A stretch of DNA of 64,000 bases. Source: an uncultured Pelagibacteraceae bacterium. GTDB taxonomy: Bacteria > Pseudomonadota > Alphaproteobacteria > Pelagibacterales > Pelagibacteraceae. Under the pieces are notes generated by a model. That model had not been told where the DNA came from and did not search any database. It saw only the letters and a program-made list of their open reading frames with translations. The DNA lies in contig CACCID010000001.1 in assembly GCA_902545945.1 (NCBI GenBank), positions 62,001 through 126,000 on the forward strand, in the 5' to 3' direction. This document shows, in pieces, positions 26,918 to 35,743 of this stretch (positions are counted from its first letter, which is position 1; each line of letters opens with the position of its first letter). The translations under genes and the position numbers were made by a program.

Positions 26918-27780
26918 GACTGTGCCTCATTTTTCATCATTAAATTGTAAAATACCCAACAGACTAAAAGTACAATAAAGAAATATATTAATGACATCGC
27001 AGCCGCTGGTCCTAAATCAAATTGACCCAAAGCCATTTTAACTAAGTCAATAGATAAAAATGCTGTAGTATTTCCTGGCCCACCTCCTGTTAGTACAAAA
27101 GGCTCAGTGTAAATCATAAAACTATCCATAAATCTTAATAAAATGGCTAAGGTTAAAACCTTTTTCATTTTTGGTAATTCAATATATCTAAAAGTTGCCC
27201 ACCTACTAGCACCATCAATTTCTGCAGCTTGATAGTACGCGGGCTGAATTGAGTTAAGACCTGCATAAGATAAGAGAACAACTAAAGATGTCCAGTGCCA
27301 AACATCCATTAATATAGTTGTGAACCAGGCATCGCCGGGTTGTTGGGTAAAGTTATAATCAAAACCCATTGCGTTTAATGAATGACCAAGAAAACCAATA
27401 TCTGGGAGTGCAAAGATATTCCACATTGCACCAACAACATTCCAAGGAATTAGAAGCGGCATAGACATTAAAATCAAACAAACTGGTACACCCCATCCTT
27501 TTTTTGGCATTGTAAGTGCAATAGCAATTCCAAGAGGTATTTGAATTAGAAGTATTATAAAAGTAAAAGCAAATTGTCTTCCTAATGAAGCATGAAATCT
27601 TTCAGATAATAGGATTTGTTTAAACCATCTTGTTCCTTCCCAAGCGAATACGTTGTTTCCAAAAGTTTCTTGAAATGAATAATTTACTACTGTCATTAAA
27701 GGAATAGCTGCATTAAATGCAACAAGAACAAATACGGGAATAACAAAATACCAAGCTTTTTGATTAATAGTTTTATTCAT
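26914..27780 (-). CDS. glpP: Glycerol ABC permease GlpP
   Basis: MalF-type inner-membrane permease of 288 residues with about six helices and the coupling loop YYQAAEIDGASRWATFRYIELPKMKK. It includes FVLTGGGPGNTTAFLSIDL, a CUT1-permease hallmark. It overlaps glpT by one base and glpQ by four. It pairs with GlpQ in the glycerol channel. Confidence 0.88.
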   Translation of the reverse strand: MNKTINQKAWYFVIPVFVLVAFNAAIPLMTVVNYSFQETFGNNVFAWEGTRWFKQILLSERFHASLGRQFAFTFIILLIQIPLGIAIALTMPKKGWGVPVCLILMSMPLLIPWNVVGAMWNIFALPDIGFLGHSLNAMGFDYNFTQQPGDAWFTTILMDVWHWTSLVVLLSYAGLNSIQPAYYQAAEIDGASRWATFRYIELPKMKKVLTLAILLRFMDSFMIYTEPFVLTGGGPGNTTAFLSIDLVKMALGQFDLGPAAAMSLIYFFIVLLVCWVFYNLMMKNEAQS

Positions 27781-28844
27781 TATTCAATAATCCAATTGTC
27801 TCCATAAATATAAGTATATTTTTGATTGAAAGTTATATGGGCGCTTTCACTTGGGATTTCGGTAGAAGCGTTAGATAATATTTTGATGTTTCCTCCATTA
27901 CATTCTGTATCAACAATTTTATGTCTTCCAGTATTACTTACTCTTTTAATTTTAACTGGAATTCCATCTTTTGAAAAATTTATAAATTCAGGTCTTATGC
28001 CTATTTGAGTTTTACTAAAATTTGATTTTTTTATAGCTTTATGACTTTGTATTTTTTGACCGCTGAAATTTATTTCACCATTTTTTATTTCACAAGGAAG
28101 TATATTCATTCCGGGTGAACCAATAAAATGTCCAACAAAAGTATGTTTGGGTTTCTCAAATAATTCAACGGGTGTTCCAGTTTGAACGATTTGACCTTCA
28201 TGCATGACTACAACTTGATCTGCAAAAGTTAAAGCTTCTGTTTGATCATGTGTCACATAAATCATAGTACGATTAATTTTTTGATGTAGTTCTTTTAATT
28301 TAGATCTTAAAACCCATTTTAAATGTGGATCTATAACAGTTAATGGTTCATCAAACATAATTACATTTACATCTGATCTGACAAGTCCTCTACCTAATGA
28401 AATTTTTTGCTTACCATCAGCCGTCAAACCTGATGCTCTGTTATTCAATGTAGTTGTCAATTCAAGCATCTTAGCAATTTCTTTAACTTTAGATGCTACT
28501 TCTGAGTCTGAAAGACCTCTATTTTTTAATGGAAAAGCTAAGTTTTCATACACAGTCATGGTGTCGTAAATAACTGGGAACTGAAATATTTGAGCAATAT
28601 CTCTTTCAACAGGGTTCAGTGATGTCATATCTTTATCATCAAATAAAACACTGCCCTTTGTTGGTTTTAATAATCCTGAAACAATATTTAATAAAGTTGT
28701 CTTACCGCAACCAGATGGTCCTAAAAGAGCATAAGCTCCGCCATCTTTCCAATCAATATTTACATCTCTTAAAGCCCAGTCAGAATTATTATTCTGTTGT
28801 TCTAAATAGCTGTGACTTAAATCTTTTAAAGTTATTTTAGCCAT
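27780..28844 (-). CDS. glpT: Glycerol ABC ATPase GlpT, degenerate signature motif
   Basis: MalK-like ATPase of 354 residues. Walker A GPSGCGKTT (42-50), Q-loop, Walker B VIMFDEP (161-167) and switch His199 in YVTHDQTEA are intact. The ABC signature, normally LSGGQ, reads LTADG (140-144) and the D-loop is LTVIDP rather than SNLD. The partner GlpS has an intact signature but lacks the switch His, so the two proteins have complementary defects. The C-terminal TOBE-like domain contains GIRPEFI. It overlaps glpS by 8 bases. Confidence 0.9.
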   Translation of the reverse strand: MAKITLKDLSHSYLEQQNNNSDWALRDVNIDWKDGGAYALLGPSGCGKTTLLNIVSGLLKPTKGSVLFDDKDMTSLNPVERDIAQIFQFPVIYDTMTVYENLAFPLKNRGLSDSEVASKVKEIAKMLELTTTLNNRASGLTADGKQKISLGRGLVRSDVNVIMFDEPLTVIDPHLKWVLRSKLKELHQKINRTMIYVTHDQTEALTFADQVVVMHEGQIVQTGTPVELFEKPKHTFVGHFIGSPGMNILPCEIKNGEINFSGQKIQSHKAIKKSNFSKTQIGIRPEFINFSKDGIPVKIKRVSNTGRHKIVDTECNGGNIKILSNASTEIPSESAHITFNQKYTYIYGDNWIIE

Positions 28845-29901
28845 TGTTTACCAATCTGTTATTTTGATCAAAATATAAAAACTCATCCGTGTTCATGTAC
28901 AGTTTAGTATCATCTCCAACATTTTTTTGTTGAGTTCCATTAGATAATGAAACCCAGTTTAAACTTCCATTAGTAAAGTGTATTAAGCTTTCTGACCCAC
29001 TTAGTTCAGAAATTTGAACCTTACCATTAATTTCAACTGAATTATTTCCCTCTTTATAAGTTGTAATATTATGAGGTCTTATACCTATTTTATAATTACC
29101 ATCCTTAATTTTTGCTGATGATTTCCATTGAACATCATTATCGGTAAATTTACAATTATCCCCACTTTTTGTAATCTCAGCTATATTCATCGGTGGATCA
29201 CTAAAAACTTTAGCTGAAATTAAATTTTCAGGCCTATTATAAACTTCTAGCGTTTTGCCATATTGAATAACTTTGCCCTCTAATAACGTTGCTGTATTGC
29301 CACCTATCATCAGAGCATCAGATGGCTCTGTTGTTGCATAAACAACAATGCAATCTCTATCTTCAAATAATTTTGGTAATTCCTCTCTTAACTCCTCTCT
29401 TAACTTAAAGTCTAAATTTGCAAGAGGTTCGTCTAATAAAATTAAATCAGAATCTTTAACTAAGGCTCTCGCTAAAGCTGTTCTTTGTTGTTGTCCGCCT
29501 GATAATTCGTCAGGTTTTTTATTTAACATTGCTGATAATTTTAAAAGTTCAGCCACCTTTCCCACTCTTTGTTTAATCTCATCATTTTTAACTCCCGTTA
29601 TAGCTAGCGGAGAAGCAATATTTTCATAAACCGTATAATTTGGATAATTAATAAATTGTTGATAAACCATAGAACAATTTCTTTTTTGTACTTTCATACC
29701 TGTAACATTTTTTCCATCAAACCATATCTCACCTGAGGTTGGTTTATCTAACCCTGCCATTATTTGCATTAATGTTGTCTTGCCAGCTAGTGTGGAACCG
29801 AGCAGTACATTTATGGTATTTTTTTCTAATTTAAGACTTGTAGGATGAATATGAGTATCTATTCCAACTTTTTTTTCTACGTTTTTTAATTCTAGACTCA
29901 T
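28837..29901 (-). CDS. glpS: Glycerol ABC ATPase GlpS, switch histidine missing
   Basis: MalK-like ATPase of 354 residues. Walker A is GSTLAGKT (35-42), the signature LSGGQQQR (133-140) and Walker B LILLDEP (153-159) are intact. The H-loop, normally VTHD, reads ATTE with Thr191 in place of His. The C-terminal domain has GIRPHNI. It forms a presumed heterodimer with GlpT. It is preceded by a hairpin (29923-29949) that separates it from the glpV binding-protein gene. Confidence 0.9.
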   Translation of the reverse strand: MSLELKNVEKKVGIDTHIHPTSLKLEKNTINVLLGSTLAGKTTLMQIMAGLDKPTSGEIWFDGKNVTGMKVQKRNCSMVYQQFINYPNYTVYENIASPLAITGVKNDEIKQRVGKVAELLKLSAMLNKKPDELSGGQQQRTALARALVKDSDLILLDEPLANLDFKLREELREELPKLFEDRDCIVVYATTEPSDALMIGGNTATLLEGKVIQYGKTLEVYNRPENLISAKVFSDPPMNIAEITKSGDNCKFTDNDVQWKSSAKIKDGNYKIGIRPHNITTYKEGNNSVEINGKVQISELSGSESLIHFTNGSLNWVSLSNGTQQKNVGDDTKLYMNTDEFLYFDQNNRLVNNG

Positions 29902-29922
29902 AATTTAAAATTTAGTTTTAAA

Positions 29923-29949
29923 AAAAGGGGGCAGCAAGTGCCCCCTTTT
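29923..29949 (-). terminator. Intrinsic terminator/attenuator between glpV and glpS
   Basis: The stem AAAAGGGGGC pairs with GCCCCCTTTT around a 7-base loop, ending 20 bases after the glpV stop. On the minus strand it is followed by a run of seven T. A six-G/C-pair core is striking in such AT-rich DNA. It is probably leaky, giving excess binding protein over the downstream transporter subunits. Confidence 0.88.
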
Positions 29950-29969
29950 CAATTTAGATTAACCTCTTA

Positions 29970-31700
29970 CTATTTCCAAGCTTTCGCGTATGGAACAGTT
30001 TTTCCTTGAGGTTTCTCATTACGTTTTGCTTTTGGTGAACCTTTCTTATTTAACCAGTAAGAAGCTTCTCTTGGTTTATTAAGTCTTGGTCCACATCCAC
30101 CGTATGCATTGCTACCTTTGTCAGCAGCTTCCATACGAGACATAACTAAGTCCATCTCTTCTGCAAGACGATCCATAGCTTGTTGTGGAGTAAACGCACC
30201 TGAGTTTACATCTCCAATTTGTTGCCACCAGATTTGTGCTAGTTTCGGATAATCCGGAACGTTTACACCTGTTGGTGACCAAATATTTCTGTTGTTTGAT
30301 CTATAGAACTCAACAAGTCCACCTAAATCACCTGCTCTGTCAGTAAATGATTTATGATCGATTGAACTATCTCTTATAATAGTTAAACCAACGTGACTTT
30401 TCTTAAGGTCTACAGTTTTTGATACAACGAATTGAGCGTACAACCATGCAGCTTTTCTATTTTTAACTGGTGTAGACTTGAATAAAGTCCATGATCCAGC
30501 ATCTTGATATCCAAGCTTCATGCCTTCTTCCCAATAAGGTCCTTTTGGTGATGGACCCATTCTCCATAACGGCTTACCGTTAGCATCAACAACTTTGTTG
30601 TTAGGATTTTTTCCTACTAAAGAAGCTGTAAACGCTGTGTACCAGAAAATTTGCTGAGCAACGTTTCCAGAAGATAGTGACGGTAAAGACTGATAGAAGT
30701 CCATAGCCGCAGCACCTGGAGGAGCGTAGTTTCTTAGCCACTCATCCCATTTTCTGATTGCGTATACAGCAGCAGGACCGTTGGCAGCTCCACCTCTTGT
30801 TACTGAAGCTCCAACAGGGTTACAAGAACCTTTTTCCATTCTTATTCCCCACTCATCCACTGGTATTCCATTAGGTTTTCCAACATCACCTGCTCCAGCC
30901 ATTGATAACCACGCGTCAGTCATTCTCCAACCTAAGTCAGGAGCTCTTTTACCGTAGTCCATGTGACCATAAATTCTAACACCGTCAATATTTTTCACAT
31001 CTTCTGAGAAATATTTAGCGATGTCTTCATAAGCAGACCAATTTAGAGGTACGCCTAAATCGTAGCCGTATTTCTTTTTAAACCCTTTTTTAATTTCAGG
31101 TCTGTCAAACCAATCTTTTCTAAACCAGTAAAGGTTAGCAAATTGTTGGTCTGGTAATTGATATAAATCTCCATCTGGTCCAGTTGTAAACTGTTTACCG
31201 ATGAAATCATTTAAATCCAAAGTTGGTAAAGTAACGTCTTTACCTTCTCCAGCCATCCATTTCGTTAAGTTAACAGCTTGTTGCATTCTAGCGTGAGTAC
31301 CTATCAAATCTGAGTCATTGATATACGCATCGTAAATACTTACGTTAGTTTGCATTTGTGTTTGCACAGCCATTACGACATCACCTTCACCAAGTAACTG
31401 GTGATTAACTTTAATCCCAGTAATTTCCTCAAAAGCTTTTGTTAAAACTTTAGATTCATACTCGTGCGTTGGAATAGTTTCAGACAATACTTTAATAGAC
31501 ATTCCTTTGAATGGCTTTGCAGCATTGTGGAACCACTCTAGTTCTTTCTCCCTCTCTTTTGCAGACAAAGTTGAAAGACTAAATTCTCCATTAGACCATT
31601 TCTTGATTGCAGCCATATGACCGTCTGCAAATGCACTAGAAATAGTTACGATTGAAAATGACACAGCAACAGCTAAGAAAGTTTTTAATGTTTTAAACAT
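29970..31700 (-). CDS. glpV: Glycerol ABC substrate-binding protein GlpV
   Basis: Large periplasmic binding protein of 576 residues with a signal peptide ending SSAFA-DG. The ATG at 31700 is preferred: an ATG 15 bases upstream is part of the Shine-Dalgarno GGGGGAA itself. Family marks are EWFHNAAKPFKGMSIKVLSET, WRMTDAWLSMAGAGDVG and YGGCGPRLNKPREASYWLNKKGSPK near the C-terminus, as in glycerol-binding GlpV proteins of rhizobia. It follows glpK by 101 bases. Confidence 0.9.
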   Translation of the reverse strand: MFKTLKTFLAVAVSFSIVTISSAFADGHMAAIKKWSNGEFSLSTLSAKEREKELEWFHNAAKPFKGMSIKVLSETIPTHEYESKVLTKAFEEITGIKVNHQLLGEGDVVMAVQTQMQTNVSIYDAYINDSDLIGTHARMQQAVNLTKWMAGEGKDVTLPTLDLNDFIGKQFTTGPDGDLYQLPDQQFANLYWFRKDWFDRPEIKKGFKKKYGYDLGVPLNWSAYEDIAKYFSEDVKNIDGVRIYGHMDYGKRAPDLGWRMTDAWLSMAGAGDVGKPNGIPVDEWGIRMEKGSCNPVGASVTRGGAANGPAAVYAIRKWDEWLRNYAPPGAAAMDFYQSLPSLSSGNVAQQIFWYTAFTASLVGKNPNNKVVDANGKPLWRMGPSPKGPYWEEGMKLGYQDAGSWTLFKSTPVKNRKAAWLYAQFVVSKTVDLKKSHVGLTIIRDSSIDHKSFTDRAGDLGGLVEFYRSNNRNIWSPTGVNVPDYPKLAQIWWQQIGDVNSGAFTPQQAMDRLAEEMDLVMSRMEAADKGSNAYGGCGPRLNKPREASYWLNKKGSPKAKRNEKPQGKTVPYAKAWK

Positions 31701-31780
31701 TTTTATTTCCCCCATTGTTGTTTTTAATGATGTATTATTGAACCAAAATTAATCTAAAGTGTACAGAGGTTTATTAGTTA

Positions 31781-31786
31781 ATTATA
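31781..31786 (-). promoter_or_regulatory. Putative -10 element before glpV
   Basis: TATAAT on the minus strand in the 101-base gap between glpK and glpV. It would start transcription near 31775 with a leader of about 75 bases. No convincing -35 is visible at 17-base spacing. If real, glpVSTPQU has its own promoter in addition to read-through from glpK. Confidence 0.3.
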
Positions 31787-31801
31787 CAACTTGAGGGTGT
31801 G

Positions 31802-33283
31802 TTAATTGCTTAAAGTTTTTTTAATTGCTACTGACCAGCCTTTTAAAAGTTTATTTCTTATAGAATTCTTCATCTTTGGTGAAAATTTTTTATCTAAATG
31901 CCAATATTTAGAAATATCTTTTAATGATTTATAAACTCCAATTTGCAAACCTGCCATGAATGCTGCACCGAGAGCTGTAGTTTCTTGAACTTTTGGTCTT
32001 AAAACTTTTACATTTACTATGTCAGATAAAAATTGTGAAAACCAGTTATTCATTACCATTCCGCCATCGACTTTTACAATCTTTGGTCTTAAACCATCAT
32101 GTTTCATAGCTTCAAATAAATCATATGTTTGATAGGCAACTGCTTCAATTGTAGCTCTCACTATTTCTTTTGGACTTGTGTCTCTAGTAATTCCACTTAA
32201 AACTCCTCTAGCGTTTGCATCCCAGTAAGGAGCTCCTAGCCCTGTAAAAGCTGGTACTAAATAAATATTATTATTATCTTTTAATGATTTTACAATTTTT
32301 TCTGTCTCTGGGGCTTTCTTAAAAAATTTCATTCTATCTCTGAGCCATTGAACACCTGCACCTGCAATAAAAATTGATCCTTCCATAGCATATGTTGTCT
32401 TACCATTAATTCTATATGCTATTGTAGTTAACAATCTATTTTTTGAATAAATCTTTTTACCGCCTGTATTAAGTAAAACAAAAGCTCCAGTACCATACGT
32501 GCTTTTAAGAGATCCTTGTTCAAAACAACATTGACCAATAGTGGCTGATTGCTGATCTCCTACCACGCCATTTATCGGTATAGACTTACCTGTAATCGAT
32601 GAATGTGTTTGACCGTAATCATCGGCACAATCTTTTACTTCAGGAAGAATATGTTTTTTGATCTTTAATAAATTCAAAATCGTATCATCCCATTTATTTG
32701 AACTAATATTATAAATCATTGTTCTACTTGCATTTGTAGCATCAGTTGCGTGTATTTTTCCTCGAGTTAATCTCCAAATTAAAAAGCTATCAATTGTTCC
32801 AAACAATAATTGTTTTTTATTCATTAGTTTTTTAGCTTTAGAAACATTATCTATTATCCATTTAATTTTTGTACCTGAAAAGTAAGAGTCAATTAAAAGA
32901 CCTGTTTTGTTAAAGATCATAGTATCTTTGTTTTGTTTTCGTAATTTTTTGCAAAACTCTTCTTGTCTACGATCTTGCCAGACAATTGCATTATACACTG
33001 GCTTACCTGTTTTCTTGTCCCATAAAACAGTTGTTTCTCTTTGATTTGTAATACCTATACTTAAAATTTCGCCTCTTAGTCTTTTTGCTTTTTGAATAAC
33101 ATCTTTCAAAGTTTTTAAAGTTGTTCTCCAAATTTCTTCTGGATTATGTTCTACCCAACCACTTTTCGGAAAATATTGTGTAAATTCTTTTTGTGAGGAA
33201 AAGACTGGTTTGCCTTTTAAATCGAATAATATTGATCGATTAGAAGTTGTCCCTGCATCAATTGAGATTATAAATTTTTTCAT
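31802..33283 (-). CDS. glpK: Glycerol kinase
   Basis: FGGY-family kinase of 493 residues that phosphorylates glycerol to sn-glycerol 3-phosphate. It has an N-terminal phosphate-binding motif (ISIDAGTTSNRSILFD), GWVEHNPEEIW, ITNQRETTVLWDKKTGKP with AIVWQDRR, and GDQQSATIGQ with YGTGAFVLLNTG. It overlaps gpsA by 4 bases (ATGA). Its position immediately upstream of the glycerol transporter confirms the substrate. Confidence 0.96.
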   Translation of the reverse strand: MKKFIISIDAGTTSNRSILFDLKGKPVFSSQKEFTQYFPKSGWVEHNPEEIWRTTLKTLKDVIQKAKRLRGEILSIGITNQRETTVLWDKKTGKPVYNAIVWQDRRQEEFCKKLRKQNKDTMIFNKTGLLIDSYFSGTKIKWIIDNVSKAKKLMNKKQLLFGTIDSFLIWRLTRGKIHATDATNASRTMIYNISSNKWDDTILNLLKIKKHILPEVKDCADDYGQTHSSITGKSIPINGVVGDQQSATIGQCCFEQGSLKSTYGTGAFVLLNTGGKKIYSKNRLLTTIAYRINGKTTYAMEGSIFIAGAGVQWLRDRMKFFKKAPETEKIVKSLKDNNNIYLVPAFTGLGAPYWDANARGVLSGITRDTSPKEIVRATIEAVAYQTYDLFEAMKHDGLRPKIVKVDGGMVMNNWFSQFLSDIVNVKVLRPKVQETTALGAAFMAGLQIGVYKSLKDISKYWHLDKKFSPKMKNSIRNKLLKGWSVAIKKTLSN

Positions 33284-34326
33284 CTAAATGACTCCCAATC
33301 TAATTCGAGTTTCTTATCATCTACAATAGCATTGATCATGCCTAGCATTAAAGGTAATTTTTTTTGATCAAAATCCTCATTGACTTTTTTTGCAATTTCT
33401 TTTGCTAGATCTGCTCCTTCAACTGTTACTTTTTCCATCTTTGTTTTTTTGGCCTCTGAAAAAGTTAGTCCTTCCCCAATATAAGATCCCATTTTTGCAT
33501 TTCTGCCTCCACCAGAACTTACATAAAGATCTCCTAAACCTGCTAAACCTTTAACAGTTTCTTTTTTGCCTTTTAAATGTTCAACAAATATTTCCATTTC
33601 ATGGATAGATTGTTTGATTAAAGCTGATGCTGTATTTAAATAATTTTTTTCTCTAATTTTGTTAGAAATATTTTTACTACATAAGCCTTTTGCTGCACCA
33701 ACTGCCATTGAAAAAATATTTTTTATTGCGGCCGAAACCTCGACACCATTTAGATCGCTGGAATGTGATGTGTGATAATAACTTGTGTTAAGCATATCAG
33801 CTATTTTTTTTGCAGTTTGAATATCTTTATTTGCAATAACGACACTGGAATGAACTCTGTTAGCCAAACCGGCAGCCAGACAAGGGCCACCTACAGCTGA
33901 TATGTCAACTTTTTTTATTCCTTTTGCCTCTAGTAGTCTCTCAAGTTTATCCACTAATAATTCATACTGATTATTGTGAATGCTTAGACCTTTTGTAAGC
34001 ATCAATAATTTTGGGATTTTACCATCTTTATAAAGTCTGCTCAATTGATCTGCGACCCATTCAATGCCTTTAGAACTTATTCCAAGGACAATCAAATCCA
34101 CATTTGATTTCAATAGTTCATCAAATTTTTCAAACTTTAAAATTTTAATTTCTTGAGGAATTTCGGTGTTTAACCCAGGATGTAAATTATTGTTTTTTTG
34201 TAAATTATCAATGAAATCATTTTCTAAGTGAGTTCCAACAATAGTAATATCATGGTTATTATCTAAACAAGGCAAAGCAAAAGCTGAACCCATAGCACCA
34301 GCACCAATAATTACAATTTTTGACAT
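33280..34326 (-). CDS. gpsA: NAD(P)-dependent glycerol-3-phosphate dehydrogenase
   Basis: Soluble dehydrogenase of 348 residues interconverting glycerol 3-phosphate and DHAP. It has the Rossmann motif IVIIGAGAMGSAFA, VGGPCLAAGLANR, the catalytic lysine region GVEVSAAIKNIFSMAVGAAKG, and the C-terminal GLAGLGDLYVSSGGGRNAKMG. In this operon it may run in the oxidative direction, since no FAD-type glpD is seen in the window. It overlaps trkH by one base, linking the glycerol genes to the ntrYX-trkAH transcript. Confidence 0.88.
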   Translation of the reverse strand: MSKIVIIGAGAMGSAFALPCLDNNHDITIVGTHLENDFIDNLQKNNNLHPGLNTEIPQEIKILKFEKFDELLKSNVDLIVLGISSKGIEWVADQLSRLYKDGKIPKLLMLTKGLSIHNNQYELLVDKLERLLEAKGIKKVDISAVGGPCLAAGLANRVHSSVVIANKDIQTAKKIADMLNTSYYHTSHSSDLNGVEVSAAIKNIFSMAVGAAKGLCSKNISNKIREKNYLNTASALIKQSIHEMEIFVEHLKGKKETVKGLAGLGDLYVSSGGGRNAKMGSYIGEGLTFSEAKKTKMEKVTVEGADLAKEIAKKVNEDFDQKKLPLMLGMINAIVDDKKLELDWESFR

Positions 34327-35738
34327 TAATCTTTAAATATTACCTTTTTGATAATTAAGAAAATTGATATTAACTCAATTTTTCCGACTATCATAAAAAA
34401 TATTATACTTAATTTTGAAGTTGTTAATAAATTAGTAAAATTAATATTTTCCATATTATACATTTCAGAATTTGCTGTATTGGTCAATGTTAGGACTGAC
34501 AACTTAAAAGATTTTTCAAAACCGATGTTATCTATTACTAAAAAACTAGATAAGATTAAAAGGCTAATAAAAAATGAGATGAATATTAGAAAAGATATTC
34601 TCACATTATCGTCAGATATTTTTCTTTCAGAGCTAAAAATTGTCTTATTAATAACACTGTTGGGACTAATCAATCTAATAATTTCTGATGATGTCATTTT
34701 AAGGAGAATATAAAATCTTATCAATTTTATTCCAGATGAATTAGATATCAATGATCCTCCAATAATTGTGATTAATAAAAAATATAAACTTAAATTATTG
34801 TCTGGTTTGAATAATGTTAGTCCAGAATTGGCTAAGCTACTCAATAAGCTTATAATTATATCTAAAGCAGAGTAATCATTAAAAGATATAAAAACAAAAA
34901 GTAATGTTAAAATAATCATTAAATATAAGTCTTCTTTATGATCTTTCATTAAAACTTTTTTATTAAATAAATTAAATAATAGATAAAGATTAAGCATTGA
35001 AATAATCAAAGAAAGAAAAAATATTAATTTTTGAAAATTTGTAGATATAATTTTATTGATATTATCAATAGGTAAAAATCCACCTCCTGATATTAATGTC
35101 ATAGACAAATTAAGAGAATTGAAAAGTCTTAGACCGGAAAGATTAAGTAAGGTAAAAATTATAAAACTTAAAACACAATAAATAATTATTATTTTTGTAA
35201 TATTTTCTTTTAAATTTTCTTTTGATTTAAAACTACTATCGCCTGAATAAACAAGATCAGTCATTTTATAATTAAAAGTTTTATTAGAAAAAATAATAAT
35301 TAGAAAAAAGAGGAAGTACAATCCACCGACCCATTGTGAAGATGATCTCCATAAAATTAAAGTAGGATCTAAATATTTTATATTTTTGAAGATAGAAAAT
35401 CCTGTTCCTGTTAATCCAGATACAGATTCAAACATTGAGTTTAATAACGTTACTTGATAATTGCTTAAGTAAAAAGGAATTGCTATTAATATTGAAATTA
35501 CAAGATAAGTTAAGAGAACTAAAATTAATTGTTCAATATAATTAATTTTTTTTTGAGAATCTTTGCCAAAATAAAATAGTCCAACACCTAGAATTAATGA
35601 AACTAGTAAAACTGAGAAATATGTTTCAATACTCAAGAAGTAATCAAAATAAGTAGCATATAAAATATTTATAAAAGCTAAAAAACTAATTGGAAAACAA
35701 AATAAGCCAAGATAAAAACTTATACCTTTTAAATTCAT
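34326..35738 (-). CDS. trkH: Potassium uptake channel subunit TrkH
   Basis: Polytopic inner-membrane protein of 470 residues of the TrkH/KtrB superfamily, with P-loop-like segments including VSGLTGTGFSIF, LISGGGFLPI, LANSGLTLF and TLTNTANSEMYN, each with the central selectivity-filter Gly or its substitute. The fourth repeat (TNTANSE) lacks an obvious Gly. It lies 5 bases downstream of trkA and one base overlaps gpsA. It imports K+ under TrkA control. Confidence 0.88.
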   Translation of the reverse strand: MNLKGISFYLGLFCFPISFLAFINILYATYFDYFLSIETYFSVLLVSLILGVGLFYFGKDSQKKINYIEQLILVLLTYLVISILIAIPFYLSNYQVTLLNSMFESVSGLTGTGFSIFKNIKYLDPTLILWRSSSQWVGGLYFLFFLIIIFSNKTFNYKMTDLVYSGDSSFKSKENLKENITKIIIIYCVLSFIIFTLLNLSGLRLFNSLNLSMTLISGGGFLPIDNINKIISTNFQKLIFFLSLIISMLNLYLLFNLFNKKVLMKDHKEDLYLMIILTLLFVFISFNDYSALDIIISLLSSLANSGLTLFKPDNNLSLYFLLITIIGGSLISNSSGIKLIRFYILLKMTSSEIIRLISPNSVINKTIFSSERKISDDNVRISFLIFISFFISLLILSSFLVIDNIGFEKSFKLSVLTLTNTANSEMYNMENINFTNLLTTSKLSIIFFMIVGKIELISIFLIIKKVIFKD

Positions 35739-35743
35739 GAAAT

